The notes beneath the pieces were generated by a model. The model searched no databases. It was not told where the DNA came from and saw only the letters and a list, made by a program, of their open reading frames with translations. From assembly GCA_964020975.1 (NCBI GenBank), contig OZ026628.1:18077740-18141739 (forward strand): DNA of 64,000 bases, in the 5' to 3' direction. Shown in pieces: positions 11,226-22,740 of this stretch. Numbering within the stretch: the stretch's first letter is position 1; every line of letters begins with the position of its first letter. The position numbers and the translations under genes were made by a program. The DNA is from Hermodice carunculata. Lineage: Eukaryota > Annelida > Polychaeta > Eunicida > Amphinomidae.

Positions 11226-12365
11226 TTTTAGCTCAGCTGACTTGACTTGTCAGTCAGCTGAGCTTTTGTGAGGGCCTGTTGTCTGTCGTCCACAATTCAC
11301 ATTTTGGACTTCTCCAAAACTGTCAGCCAGATTCACTTCAAGCTTGGTGGGAATGCACCTTGGGTGGGTGTCTATCAAGTATGTTCAAATGGTAACGCTT
11401 CAGTGATTTTTGAATTATTTTATTTTATTTTATTTTATTTTTTTTACAGAAGGCATATATTTTAAAACAAATCTTCTTCGAAACTGCTCCCCAAATTGCA
11501 ATTGCTTTGGTATCAAACAGGAACACTCCTAGGAACTCCTAGTTCTTCATTTGTTCGACAGATGGCGCTGCAACTTTTTTCAAATTTTTTTAATGATTTT
11601 GACGTGTGTTTTCGCTATTTTTCGACTTCCAAAACCGCCACTCAGATTAAGCTCAAAACTTTGTTGATATGTTCCTTGTGGAAGGGTCAAAGTAAGTTGT
11701 TCACTAGGATGCATAGTGCTGTGGATTCCTGATTTTTAATTTTTTTTTTTTTTTTTTTTCAATTTGGGGGTACTGATCGGTAAATGCATCTTTCCTATTG
11801 ATTACTATGTAGGTCGATGGGCATTCTAAACCTAGTTCACATTTTCAACTTCTCCGACAAAGTCATCCAGATTGACTTCAAACTTGGTGACAATATACCT
11901 TGGGTGGGTCTCTCAAGTTTGTTCAAATGGTCACGTCCGGATGATTTTCGGATTTTTTCTTTTTCTTTTTCTTCTTTTTTTGGGGGGGGGGGGGAGGGGG
12001 GAATCTTTAACAATCTTCTTTGCCAAAAATACTCACCCGATTGCTTTGATATCGCATTAAAACACTCCCAGGGACACCTAGTTCTTAATTTGTTCACCAG
12101 GTGGGGCTGTGATTTTGTCTGATTTTTTTTTTCTTTGTGTGTTTTTGCCATTTTCGACTTCTCCAGAACTGTCACTCAAATTTTGCTGAATCTTGGTCGA
12201 TATGTTCTTTGTGGAAGGGTCGAACCAAGTTGAACACCAGGTAGCATTGCTGTGGATACCTGAGTTTTAACGATTTTTTTTTCCAATTCAGGTGATTATC
12301 GGTAAATGCGCATTTCCTATTGATTACTTTACTATGCAAGTCAGTGGGCATTCTAACGCTAATCA
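11226..12365 (+). repeat. Family B repeat, 5' end and about two units
   Basis: Begins at the family's 5' palindrome (AGCTCAGCTGACT ... AGTCAGCTGAGCT, 11230-11264, with a short internal duplication), then a GTCTGTCGTCC tract. About two copies of the 510-bp core follow, with the usual modules (CTTCTCCAAAACTG, CAAGCTTGGTGGGAATG, CAAATGG). A CTCF-like word (CAGATGGCGCTGC) lies near 11559 and a mutated one near 12094. The copy stops at GGCATTCTAACGCTAATC, where family A begins at 12366, so family A inserted into it. Confidence 0.8.
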
Positions 12366-12434
12366 AAGTGTGTGTGTGTCAACACACACTTATCTGTTTT
12401 TCCTCGAGTTCTTTCTTTCTCTCTTTTCTCCTTT

Positions 12435-12482
<48 letters not shown>

Positions 12483-12727
12483 TTCTTCTTTTTTTCTTTC
12501 TTCCTTTCTTTCTTTCATTCATTCATTCTTTCTTTCTTCTTTCCCAGCGAATTTGTCCAACACTTTTCTGTGACACTATTCTACATAGAACCTACAAACT
12601 TGGCATGATTTTACTTCCATACAAGGAGTTGGGCCTTTTTATATGGAGGAATAATGAGGTCTAAAATTACGCAAATTAGGGGCATTTGAAATCTTAAATC
12701 TTGAATATCTTCAAAAGTATAATAGGT
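12366..12727 (+). repeat. Family A element, 5' part, inserted in family B
   Basis: Begins with the same palindrome as the copy at 58 (stem AAGTGTGTGT, loop two bases longer), then an expanded CTTT microsatellite (12408-12540). The leader matches 131-300: AATTTGTCCAACACTTTTCT, GGCATGATTT, CATACAAGGAG, CTTGAATATCTTCAAAAG. It breaks off at AATAGGT, where the minus-strand LINE tail begins, so the LINE interrupts it. The remainder is not found on the far side. Confidence 0.75.
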
Positions 12728-14152
12728 AGACTCAGACTCAGACTCATACTTTTATTTGACCATTGTTGTGTACAGAATACACATTTGTGACATGTTGTGG
12801 TCAGGAGACACCCATTAAGGCCATGAAACAACTGCTATCATGGGAGCCACCTTAATACCCACATTGATTTACAATACAATTTTTATTGAGCTGAAAAGAA
12901 AGTTTGTATTACTCTGTAAGCAGTAAAAAAAATACATTTATTGTAATTTTAGACCATGATTATTGCATATATGTTGATTAGGAAATGAAGGATTGTTAAA
13001 GGCCTTACAAATTAGGAACATTACAGATATAACAGTTAGGAATACAACAGACAGCAACATATTTACTAATATAGTATTTCTTTTCTTCAGTTGCTGATGG
13101 AGAAAAATATCATTCATTTAAGTAGGTTCGGTTCTTTAAATATTGGTTCTGTGTGAGCGTTAAACTTGCTATGGTTGATTATCCTTACACACTTTTTTTA
13201 AGTAGACCAATTCTGGAGTTTTTATGTCCCCAAAGAAACACGCCATAATTTAAGTGTGGCAATGCTAATGAATTATATATCATTTTTATTATGTTGCTGG
13301 GAAGATATTCTTTAAGTCTGTACGTAATGGCAATTAATTTTGATATTTTCAATGAGATTTTGCAATGTGGATTTTCCAATTTAGGTGCCTGTCAATTTGT
13401 ATTCATAAGAAATTAAAGTCATTAACACATTCAATTGTCATGTTGTTTATTTGTGTTTCAGGGATTGTTACTTGTCTTTGTGGATTGTGGAAAATCATAA
13501 ATTTGGTTTTATTTTCATTTAAAGATAACTTGTTTAACTTCATTCATGTTCATATTTGATGTAATCCTTTATTTATATTTAAAATTAACCCATGCAAGAT
13601 ATCAGACTTAAATTGAGCTTGTAGAGTACTGACTAAAGTAGTGTCATCTGCATATATCAGAGGCTTAAAAAGATTAGATGCAGATGATAAAGCGTTTATA
13701 TAAATAATGAACAGCAGAGGACCTAAGATAGAGCCCTGAGGTACTCCAATAGAAATGTTTAATAGATCTGATTTTGTATTCCCTATTTCTACATATAGTT
13801 ACGATTTGTTAAATAATTTTCAAATAAATCCAGTGCAACACCATTTACAACATAATATCGTAATTTATGTATTAATATCCTGTGGTCCAATCTGTCAAAA
13901 CCCTTAGATAAGTCCATAAAATACAAATTGGAATTTCTTGTTTATCTATGCTATTTAATACCCTATCGACTAGTTCAACGGAAACTAGCTCTGTAGAATG
14001 CAGTTCTGTAAACCCATACTCATGGTTATAGTATAAATTGTATAATAAGTAAAGTGATTGTGTCAAACTGAGTCTTTACAATTTATTTTTTTTTCATGAA
14101 TTTTAAGTAAATCTATGTTGAAATCTCCTGCAATTATTGCTGGGCTATTTCT
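12728..14152 (-). mobile_element. Internally deleted LINE, CR1/L2 group
   Basis: Read on the minus strand it starts with an endonuclease scrap (AIIAGDFNIDLLKI, about 14090-14140) and passes directly into reverse transcriptase (YGFTELHSTELVSVELVDR, about 13965-14025), so several hundred bases between them are lost. GVPQGSILGPLLF (about 13700-13750) and YADDTT (13638-13655) survive, then a post-RT piece (LPHLNYGVFLWG, about 13200-13320). The 3' UTR holds CAAATAAAAG and ends in TGAGTC hexamers at 12728. The frame is broken several times. It inserted into family A. Confidence 0.8.
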
Positions 14153-14580
14153 GTAGCGGACGAACCATTAGAATCTTGGGGGGGGGGGGAGGGGGGGGGC
14201 TATGCATCTTAGTAAAACGTACATTTTTTTTCAGTTGCCCATAACAGTACATTATTTTTCCCACCCTACCTCACAGTACATTTTTTAAAACTGAAACCCA
14301 TGGATGCATATATTTTATCTACCATTGTGTAAGAAACATGACGTCAAGAGAAGCATTTTAGAAGCTTTATATATGTCTGGTCCATTCGAAAATTATGTGA
14401 ACACAGAGGTTCCACAAAGAAATCATTTGAGGGTCCAGGGGACGAAGCCCCCGGAAGTCCACAGGTTATGACAAAATAAGGCTCCATTTGGAGACCTATT
14501 TGTCACTAAAAATCTAGTGTTCCAACCCTAAAAACCCTGCAACAAAGACCCAAGTTTATGACTGGCTATTATGGGGTAAA
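14153..14580. other. No gene recognised
   Basis: Contains a G-rich run (14179-14201) and the phrase GGGGACGAAGCCCCCGG. It may be a repeat fragment of unknown family. No coding sequence is seen. Confidence 0.45.
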
Positions 14581-14581
14581 C

Positions 14582-14785
<204 letters not shown>

Positions 14786-14787
<2 letters not shown>

Positions 14788-15278
14788 CCCCATTCCTGAG
14801 GAGACATCAAAATACATACAGATAATACATACAGAGAAACATGTCAGCTAAAGATAAATAAAATATGTCATATTACCCTTTGGCTGGGCGGAGATCAAAA
14901 TACATACATATAATTGATAATATTGTGCCAAATATACAGAGGTACACATAATTCAATATACAACACACTATTAAAACTCATCAAAATGATAGCACATGCA
15001 TGGACATCAGGAGTGGAGGGCGGGGAGGTCGGGCACTGGGACCCGAGCCGTATATCCGCGCATGGGACCGTCGTATATGGTCACATGCGCCGGTGGACGG
15101 CCATAAAACCCCGTACATCCGACCACCCCGCGCACCGCCAATATTATTATTTCAGTAAAACCTCCATTACTGCAACCATAATATCTAAACATGGGTAACA
15201 CAAATCAAATGTAGCCTCTGGCAGACTTAAAATGCATACATAAAATCATACCAAATAAAATTAAATAAAATCATCAAA
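14786..15278. other. No gene recognised
   Basis: AT-rich flanks around a GC-rich island (15010-15140). No tRNA cloverleaf or open frame of note could be read in the island. Confidence 0.4.
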
Positions 15279-15279
15279 T

Positions 15280-15365
15280 GGGTCATGCCAAGTATAAATG
15301 CCAAGAGCTTCCTCAAACTTGGGTCATGCCAAGTATAAATGCCAAGAGCTTCCTCAAACTCGGGT
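15280..15365 (+). repeat. Two-copy 41-bp tandem duplication
   Basis: The word GGGTCATGCCAAGTATAAAT begins copies at 15280 and 15321, with one visible mismatch. The duplication is recent. Confidence 0.85.
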
Positions 15366-15585
15366 CCTCAAGTAAACGACCGGGGAGCATGGAGCCAAGA
15401 GATGACACATTTGCCATGTCTCGGCTCCATGACCCGGCTGCGGATAGCAAGCATATGAGTAGAAAGAAAACAGAAAATAGTCTGCCAGCACCAGTTTTAT
15501 TTATGTTGCACAGCATGGTTCAATCCAGGCATCTTTATAAAAATGGGATAGCATCTTCAGCCAGGACTTACCCCACTATAATCAC

Positions 15586-15849
15586 TTAGGGATGGTTCAA
15601 CATAATCATCATTTTTGAATTAGTACTTAGGGTACTAAATTTCATGACCCCCTCCCTCCCTCCCCCCAAATTAGTACTTTACAAATGATGATTTTCTCCC
15701 CAAATCATAGCAAAATTGCACAAAACAGGCCAAAAATTGACCATCATTTTCCATATCCTGTGAAAGTGTACAGACCCATTTAACCCCCTCCCCCTTTGCA
15801 TACTGTAAGTACTAATTCAAAAATGATGAAAATGTTGAACCATCCCTTA
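15586..15849. mobile_element. MITE with TTA target duplication (Harbinger-like)
   Basis: A 258-bp element (15589-15846) with terminal inverted repeats of about 41 bp starting GGGATGGTTCAAC, two mismatches between the ends, flanked on both sides by TTA. A 3-bp TWA duplication and GGG-type ends are characteristic of PIF/Harbinger elements; the superfamily is inferred from that. The interior is AT-rich with C runs and has no coding capacity. Confidence 0.8.
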
Positions 15850-16387
15850 AGATACATTATTTTGCACCATTCGTATGAGAAAAAGTTTACAGGCGTGAGG
15901 GTAACCTAAATAAACATCGCAAAGTATGTAGCATTTGTTGCTCATGTTGCATTTAACCTTAATTAGGCCTAATGTCTTAAGGCAGTGCAGTCACCATGCA
16001 GGTCGCTTCTGCAGGCCTTCCAGATTGCAACTCGCACTATATGCTTTAAAAGCGGCTCCAAAAAGCAAAACGACATGCTGCCAGCTCAGATTTGGTGTTG
16101 GCGGATCGTCGATCCACACTCACCGCTACGCATTATTCCAAAGTTGCTTCCAAGTATTGAACTGACTGCATAATATATGATCGAAGCAAAAATTTAGTAT
16201 ACTGCTAGAGCAAACCGTAACCCAGGTATTCTGTCCGTGTTTTCTTAATAAACCTACTTTGTTATAGTATAGATTTCATAGTAACATAGCCTAGGCCTAA
16301 GACGTGTCCCTGCCTGGAAAACTGGAGGAAAGACCGCCCGGCCAGGCTGAAGATTCCCGGCGAATCGTCACACAGACCGCAGCCAGT

Positions 16388-16418
<31 letters not shown>

Positions 16419-17480
16419 GTTTGTTGATTTACGGGAGTGTGGCGGTGCTATTAGTAGCCCGTCTTTTTGCTCGGATTCGTTAAATAATTAATACTAAAAA
16501 TTGGTGTATCTCTTGAAAGGCGTCCTTATTTGCAGGATGTGTCTGGGGTCTTTATTGTGATTTTAAGGAAAACGAAATCGATGCTTGAACTTGTTATGTT
16601 TCGATTTACCATTAGGACCTATACCAAGTTAGGCCAATACAAATTACATTCAAGATCATTATATTCCAATCTAACGCTTACAGTAATTAATTGTGTTGGC
16701 ACTTTACACTTTCCGTGAAATATAAGAAGTGAGTGTTTATACCTTCCATATTAGTCGGCCTATACCTCATTTCAAATATTGCGGTTAGTATATACCAACG
16801 TATATACTGGGCTGTGCGATTGTGGAAATCCGAGGTGAGTGGTTTCCCATAGCAATTAATGCATTTCACCAGATGAAATAAATGCACTTCAACTTTCAAG
16901 GAATCATAAAATTTTAGGTCTATACAAAAAAAAAAAAAAAAATTATAATTCGATTTTTTGCTTCTCTTAAAATTTTGAATTTTTCACTGTTCACAGAGAA
17001 AAGATATACACTCTTACAGTTCACAGGTATTCAATATTGACGAACACGAATAACTTAGATCCCCTTGGGGATCCTCTAGACCTAGGCCTATAATGTGCAG
17101 CCCTCTCTGCGCCATCAGTTTACAGCACAGCTCTGGCAGACAATATTCACACTGGTACTGCAGTCACTTCCTGAGCGTGTTACTGTTAGTGCCTTCCTTC
17201 CCAGAGTGAAAAATGTTGAGTCGTGCCTGCTTTCCCAGCGTAAAATTTGTTTCAGGTCGTTACCAGAGTGGAAGGTTGCGGGGTGAAATTCACATCCAAG
17301 TAGGACAAAGTGTGCTTGTCTTTAACCGCTGTGGAGGAATCGGGAGGGGGGGGGGCAGGTACTGAAAACCTAACATTCTGTAGTAAAGTTTTTCCCACTT
17401 TTGCCAAACTAAAAATATCCAAACAGTACTCCCCAATTGATTTTTCACACACTGTGTTGAATTACAATTTAGCAGCCCCA
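15850..17480. other. No gene recognised
   Basis: Holds a (CA)n tract (16389-16414) and an A run near 16926-16942. The short open frames show no domain. AGGCCTA-type words occur repeatedly (for example near 16290 and 17085). Confidence 0.4.
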
Positions 17481-17481
17481 A

Positions 17482-17528
17482 GCATCCGTATCGTCACGAG
17501 ACCGAAGGTCTCGTCGCGATACGGATGC
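17482..17528. repeat. 22-bp inverted repeat with 3-nt loop
   Basis: Arms 17482-17503 and 17507-17528 pair at 20 of 22 positions around the loop GAA; the left arm starts GCATCCGTATCG. This may be the core of a tiny foldback element or a chance-preserved palindrome. Confidence 0.8.
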
Positions 17529-17707
17529 GAGGGTCTGATACAAGGATAAAACAGCTACAATCACGTGATAACTTTCATTTTTCCATTAGGTGTAAATAAT
17601 AGGCCTAGGTCATACGATGCAGATCCTCAGTCCCAGGGTAGCCAGCCTCACCCTGATATCGTCCAATACTTTTAAATTTGGACAAAAGAGAGCCAGGCTC
17701 ATAATCC

Positions 17708-17923
17708 TATCACCCCTGGTTAGTAGGCATTCAGTTCCTGTACGGCCAATCAAAGAACAGTGTTCTCACAGACCCTCCAATTATAAATTCATAAATGTCA
17801 ACATTGTGGCATCCATCTTCAGGTTGATATTTATGAATTTCAAATTTTGGGGGAGGGGGTGAACATCCTGTTCTCTGATTGGCTGCAGGAACTGAATGTC
17901 TAGTAACCATTTTGAGGGTGATA
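17708..17923. mobile_element. Foldback MITE, about 216 bp
   Basis: Almost the whole element is self-complementary. Left arm 17708-17802 (TATCACCC ... ATTCAGTTCCTG ... AATTCATAAATGTCAAC) pairs with right arm 17823-17923 (GTTGATATTTATGAATTTC ... CAGGAACTGAAT ... GGGTGATA) around a loop of about 20 bp. TA at both borders would fit a TA target duplication, but this is not certain because it may be part of the repeat. It has no coding capacity. Confidence 0.75.
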
Positions 17924-17984
17924 TTAATGCACTTATAATTAGTAACTTGTGGCTGCTCATAGAGTCATATCTAATGGGGGGGGG

Positions 17985-18415
17985 GGGGGTCTTGGTACAC
18001 TGGTACAGAAAATAAAATTTACCAGTACAGAGTACAGGAAATAATATTTTTCCAATACACAGTACAGAAAGTAAGACATTAGCAATATATATTTATTTCA
18101 AATTTGAGATGGTTATACAACCTGTTAGAACAAAGATGCTACAGACTACACTTTTCACTTTTAAAGCCAGTTAGGCAAACTGTGAATAATGTTGACTTTG
18201 CCGCGAGTTAATTTTTTTCATTTTTCATTTTTTTTGTCAGTACGGGTACGAATATTACACGTGTTGCTGGTATGCTTTACGCATAATAAATTTTGATCAG
18301 TACGGAGTACACAGTTTGCTGTCAGTACGCTATACGTTCAATAATTTTTTCTCTATACACTGTACGAAAAATAAAAAAAAGCCCCAGTACGGAGTGCGGG
18401 CAAACACCATTTCCG
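17985..18415. repeat. AGTAC-rich repeat tract
   Basis: After a G run (17977-17989), variants of CAGTACGGAGTAC and CAGTACAGAGTAC recur on both strands about ten times within 430 bp. The family and function are unknown; no gene is seen. Confidence 0.4.
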
Positions 18416-19069
18416 ACCCTCTCTAATTGGTTATACAAGGGAAAAAAACATGTGCTGATTTTAGCCTCATTTTGAGCCACCTTGCTCTGAAATACCAAAG
18501 ATCACGCTCCCATACCAACCCAATAAACAATAATGATAACCAGGGTTGCATTTATACCGAATGGTAATATGTATATGTATATATTACCTGGCATATACCG
18601 ATATCGGAAGGCACGCGTAAAGCAGCCATGCATGCTGCAGGCAAAAGCGTTTCGCTGACTGAATTACGTACAAACATAAAGGAATTTTGTAGGCGTTGCC
18701 TGATTTCCAATTTTAATGAAAAAACGGCATTTGAACATATTAATAGCCTATAAAAAGTTAACTTTTCTGTTCTATAACTTGTGAAAAAATTGGGTAGCCT
18801 AGGCTATAAGCCTACACTGATGTAATCAGATCTGTAGATCAGTAGGTCTATAATTAAGGCTGCCTTAAGATTAACTTTTCCTTCTGTACCCTGTTACATT
18901 TAGTTCATTGACGGTAGTGATGTGATGATGATATTATGCAGTAGTTACCACCGTATTTATGACTTCCTTATGACCCTGCTACCTGTCTGTCTGTCTGTCT
19001 GTCTGTAGACATAATCAACTTTTTGACGGCACTGCATTCCAAATAAAGATGTAACAATTCGACCTCACG
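18416..19069. other. No gene recognised
   Basis: Intergenic sequence with a (CTGT)n tract at 18983-19006. No feature is otherwise supported. Confidence 0.45.
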
Positions 19070-21424
19070 CTCTTCCGTGGTACGATTCTACACTTCGCTG
19101 TTTTAAACGCATCATGAAGGCACATACTAAGGCCAAATCTAAATCACGAAGGCAACTACTGCATGCCAACTCGAGAAAGTGTTGCTGCATGGGCTAAATA
19201 CAAGGAACTTCGTAATACCTATCAAGCAAAATTAAAGCTCGCTGAGTGTGAATTTATGAAAAATCTTTGTAAATCCCTGGCTAATGTTCCCAGGGGCAAA
19301 AATGCATGCTGGCGGACAGTTAAACATTGGTTTAAACATATTTTATTATGGCAATTGGAAAACAGGCATAGCCTATACAAATTGCTCTTGCAAATAAAAA
19401 AAAAAAAAAGGGTAAAATACAGAGTATGTGAATCCCTGGCTAATGGTCCCAGGGGCAAAAATGCATGGTGGCGGACAGCTAAACATTTTATGAAAGGGAA
19501 TCAATCTGCTACAATACCATCACTACTGATAAACGATAACCACGTAATGGATAGCATGTTCAAAGCGGAGTCCTTCAACGTTTTTTTCCTGGGTCAATGC
19601 AACATTGACACTTCAACTGCACCTGATCTGCCGCAGCCCGAGTTACCTTACAACACTTTAAATGAAATAGTGATAGCTGAAAGTGAAGTACTTGATATTC
19701 TAAAATCACTGGATGTCACTAAGGCCACTGGTCCAGACAATATTGGCCCCAAACTGCTCCGTGAAGCCCGCACCTTCAATTTATAAACCTCTCACCAAAT
19801 TGTTCAATCTATCTCTGAAGACTAACATTTTTCCTTCTGAGTGGAAAAAGGCCAATGTTTGTTCTCTATACAAAAAAGTCGAAACAAGTTCATGTAACAA
19901 TTACAGGCCTTTATCTTTGCTTAACTGTACAGGAAAAGTCATGGATAAAATTATATTTAAACACGTTTTTAACTTCTTTAGAGACAACATGATTATAAGC
20001 GGAAATCAATCTGGGTTTATACCCGGGGACTCCACAGCTACTTTCTCTCTATCATGCGTAATGTTTGGCTGTTGATTTGCAGAAAGGGGTTAGACTCGGG
20101 TTTGTTTTTTTTTTAGATATAAGCAAGGCATTCGACAACGTTTGGTATCAGGGCTTACTGCATAAGTCAGCCAAAAGCAGTATAACTGGACATATTCTTT
20201 TGCAGTTCAGTGATTACCTTTCTAACCGAAAACAATGTGTAGATATCAATGGCCAAAGATCTAATTCGGGGCTGATTAATGCTGGCGTCCCCCAAGGTTC
20301 AGTTCTTGGACCACTTCTTTTCTTAATATACATAAACGACATTGTAAACATAGTCGAATCTGAAATCAAGTTTTTTGCCAATGAGACCTCCCTGTTCCTC
20401 ACAGTTGACCATCCCATCGCAGTCACTACGTCATTAAATTCAGATCTTTCTTCAATTTTCGAATGGTCAAATGACTGGTTAGTATCCTTTAACGCGTCAA
20501 AGACAGATGCTATGAGTATTTCTAAGAAGCAACAACCAATAAATCACCCCTCCCCTTTTATTCCAAGGACATCAATTGAACAATCTCAGCAGCCATAAGC
20601 ATTTGGGTTTGACAATAAAATCTGATCTCAAATGCAACGAACATATTAACCAAATTGTCTTGAAAGCAACAAAGCAGTTGGATATCATGAAACCACTACA
20701 GTATACGTTTTGGTCCGCAAGGCATTGGAAATTATTTACATATCTTATGTGCGACCTATTTTCGAGTATGCCAGTGTGGTATGGGACGGCTGTGCACAGG
20801 ATGATAAAAAACCGTGTGGAAATCGTTCAGCTTGTTGCGGCACGGGTAGTCACTGGGGCAATGAAAACAACTCCAACAGTAAAACTCTATGAAGAAACAG
20901 GATGGGAGACACTTTCCAAAAGGCGTGAGAAATCCAAATTGATTCAGATGTACAAAATTGTTCATAATTTAACACCAAGTTATCTACGACATATCTTTCC
21001 AAATATCCTGTTGCCTGATACAACTTTCAATTATAACACTCGCAGGCGGCTCGATTTACCTCACTTTAGAGCTCGAAGAGATCTGTTTGATAAGTCCTTT
21101 TATTCTTCTGCCAAACGCCTATGGAACCTTCTTCCCTCAGATACTCGGAATGCCCCATCCCTGTCAGAATTTCAAAGAAAAATACAGACTCCTTCCTTAT
21201 GCCCAGTGAAAGACCCTTCTCTTTATTATATTGGTAAAAGTAAATATGCTGTATTACATGCTCGACTGCGCATGGGCCGCAGCCAGCTCAACACTGTAAA
21301 AATTATCAGTAAAGGTCCACATACAGTTCAGCCAATGTTAAGGTCAAAATATGAAGGTAGAACTAAATGGTATACATGTATACGTTTACATAAGTTGGTT
21401 AAAACTTTATGCCATATTACATAA
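19070..21424 (+). mobile_element. Decayed Jockey/I-like LINE, 5' truncated
   Basis: Starts between endonuclease and RT (PWYDSTLRCFKRIMK, about 19078). RT pieces follow in several frames: KATGPDNIGPKLLREA, NNYRPLSLLNCTGKV, NQSGFIPGDST, LDISKAFDNVW, AGVPQGSVLGPLLFLIYIND. The catalytic motif reads FANETSL in place of YADDTSL, so both metal-binding Asp are lost. At least four frameshifts separate the pieces. Post-RT sequence (ISYVRPIFEYASVVWDG, LWNLLPSDTR, LHARLRMG) runs to 21424. A block encoding LAN-PRGKNA-WRT-KH occurs twice (19268-19330 and 19430-19490), an internal duplication absent from normal elements. Confidence 0.85.
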
Positions 21425-22222
21425 CAAATATATGTTTAACTCGCCAAAGTAAAGATTCAGTATCACTATGTAAACCAAAAGTAGTTTCAGACAACGTTTA
21501 CTTAATTAAGTAAAAGTCTAGAGAATAAGGAATGGTCCCATATGACAATGTTTAGCTTTCAGACCGCTCCTTCACTGGAACTGACGTCATATCGACCAGA
21601 CGTACGCATTTGCCTTAGGCTTGCACATGTCGCAGGCATGAGACCTGGGCTGGGGAACTGTAGTTGAGGAATTTGAAAGAACTCCGCTAGGTGCAAACTT
21701 TGAGGTAAGTAGCCAACAATCAGTATAGATAATTAATCGAAGCACATACATGTGCTAGTATTGTTTGCAGTATCACTATCAAAGTCGAAGAATTTGCCTT
21801 TCAAGCTTGCATGTTGGAACGTGATGCTCAACTTCAAGATTGCAATGCATTTAGGCCTATGGATAATGTGATTTTGTGGGTGGCATATCAAACGCATAAT
21901 GTAAGTGTTCATAAATTACAATTGTTTTATGTCACTTGTAATGAGTTAAACGTGTCATTGAAATCTGTACATACAACTTGGTTTACAATCACATTTTGAA
22001 TTGATGAAGGAGTACTGCACTGCAGTGCAGGGAGTACTCAGTACATTCCCGCCAATAACATTTACTTGGGCCAGTAGACGTTCCCTTTCAGTTCACAAAA
22101 TATAATAGTATCTGAGCACATGTTTACCTTCAGACCAACAGTGTTTACTTTGCCTAGTATACATTTACTTTTTTTTAGAGTACTAGAGTGAAATCTGCAG
22201 TCCAGGACCAGGTTATTGCTGA
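21425..22222. other. No gene recognised
   Basis: The possible LINE 3' UTR grades into unassigned sequence. Two CTGCAGTGCAG-like words lie near 22017-22035. No ORF of note is seen. Confidence 0.4.
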
Positions 22223-22582
22223 TACAGTGATAGCCGGGAACTACAAGTACAGTACCAGCTTGCCAAGATACGGCTTGAAGACAACATTCATGTCACTGAT
22301 TCCATTACTATAAATGGCATACTCTATAGAAGAGATATGTTAGTTGTCAGTGGCTTTGATGAAGGTAATCCAGTATTTGGACAAATACTTTCAGTTTATC
22401 TGAAAGCCTCAAATGCTTGGCTCTTGATTCAGATTGTACAGACCCACTGGGAGTCAGAAATAGGGGCATTTCATCTTCAATCTGGAGAAAAAGAGTTAAA
22501 AGTACTGACTGTAGGTGAACTGAAGGACCATTATCCACTAAGTGCCCACACAGTGGGTTATAAGATGTACATAGTTCCGTAA
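22223..22582 (+). CDS. Possible terminal exon, unknown conserved protein
   Basis: The frame is open from 22223 to a TAA at 22580-22582. It reads YQLAKIRLEDNIHVT, INGILYRRDMLVVSGF, GNPVFGQILSVYL and LKDHYPLSAHTVGYKMYIV. The pattern of a short beta-rich domain (an F/VxGxI-type strand, then ELKDHHPL and K-YI-) recalls a C-terminal domain of uncharacterised invertebrate and fish proteins, partly transposon-linked; that is recollection only. A CAG acceptor ending at 22252 would make it a last exon. No upstream exon is identified, so it may be a relic. Confidence 0.4.
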   Translation, partial: YSDSRELQVQYQLAKIRLEDNIHVTDSITINGILYRRDMLVVSGFDEGNPVFGQILSVYLKASNAWLLIQIVQTHWESEIGAFHLQSGEKELKVLTVGELKDHYPLSAHTVGYKMYIVP

Positions 22583-22740
22583 CACTTCCTTTTAAATGCA
22601 AGTGAGGCATAACCAGGTAGATTAAAAGATTGCATGGTCTCCAAAAAAAAAGCCACTTGGTGTAAGATTGTCACTTTAAGAAAATGTGGCTAAATTTACA
22701 AGGAAATGTTGAACAAAACATATTGTTATTCAAAATGCTG
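22583..22740. other. No feature recognised
   Basis: Short linker before the family B repeat. Confidence 0.4.

Noticed and set aside
12292-12664. Phe/Leu/Ser-rich frames resembling membrane proteins
   Set aside because: They come from the CTTT microsatellite in the family A element.
15010-15140. tRNA or small RNA gene in the GC-rich island
   Set aside because: No acceptor stem pairing or conserved B-box word could be read.
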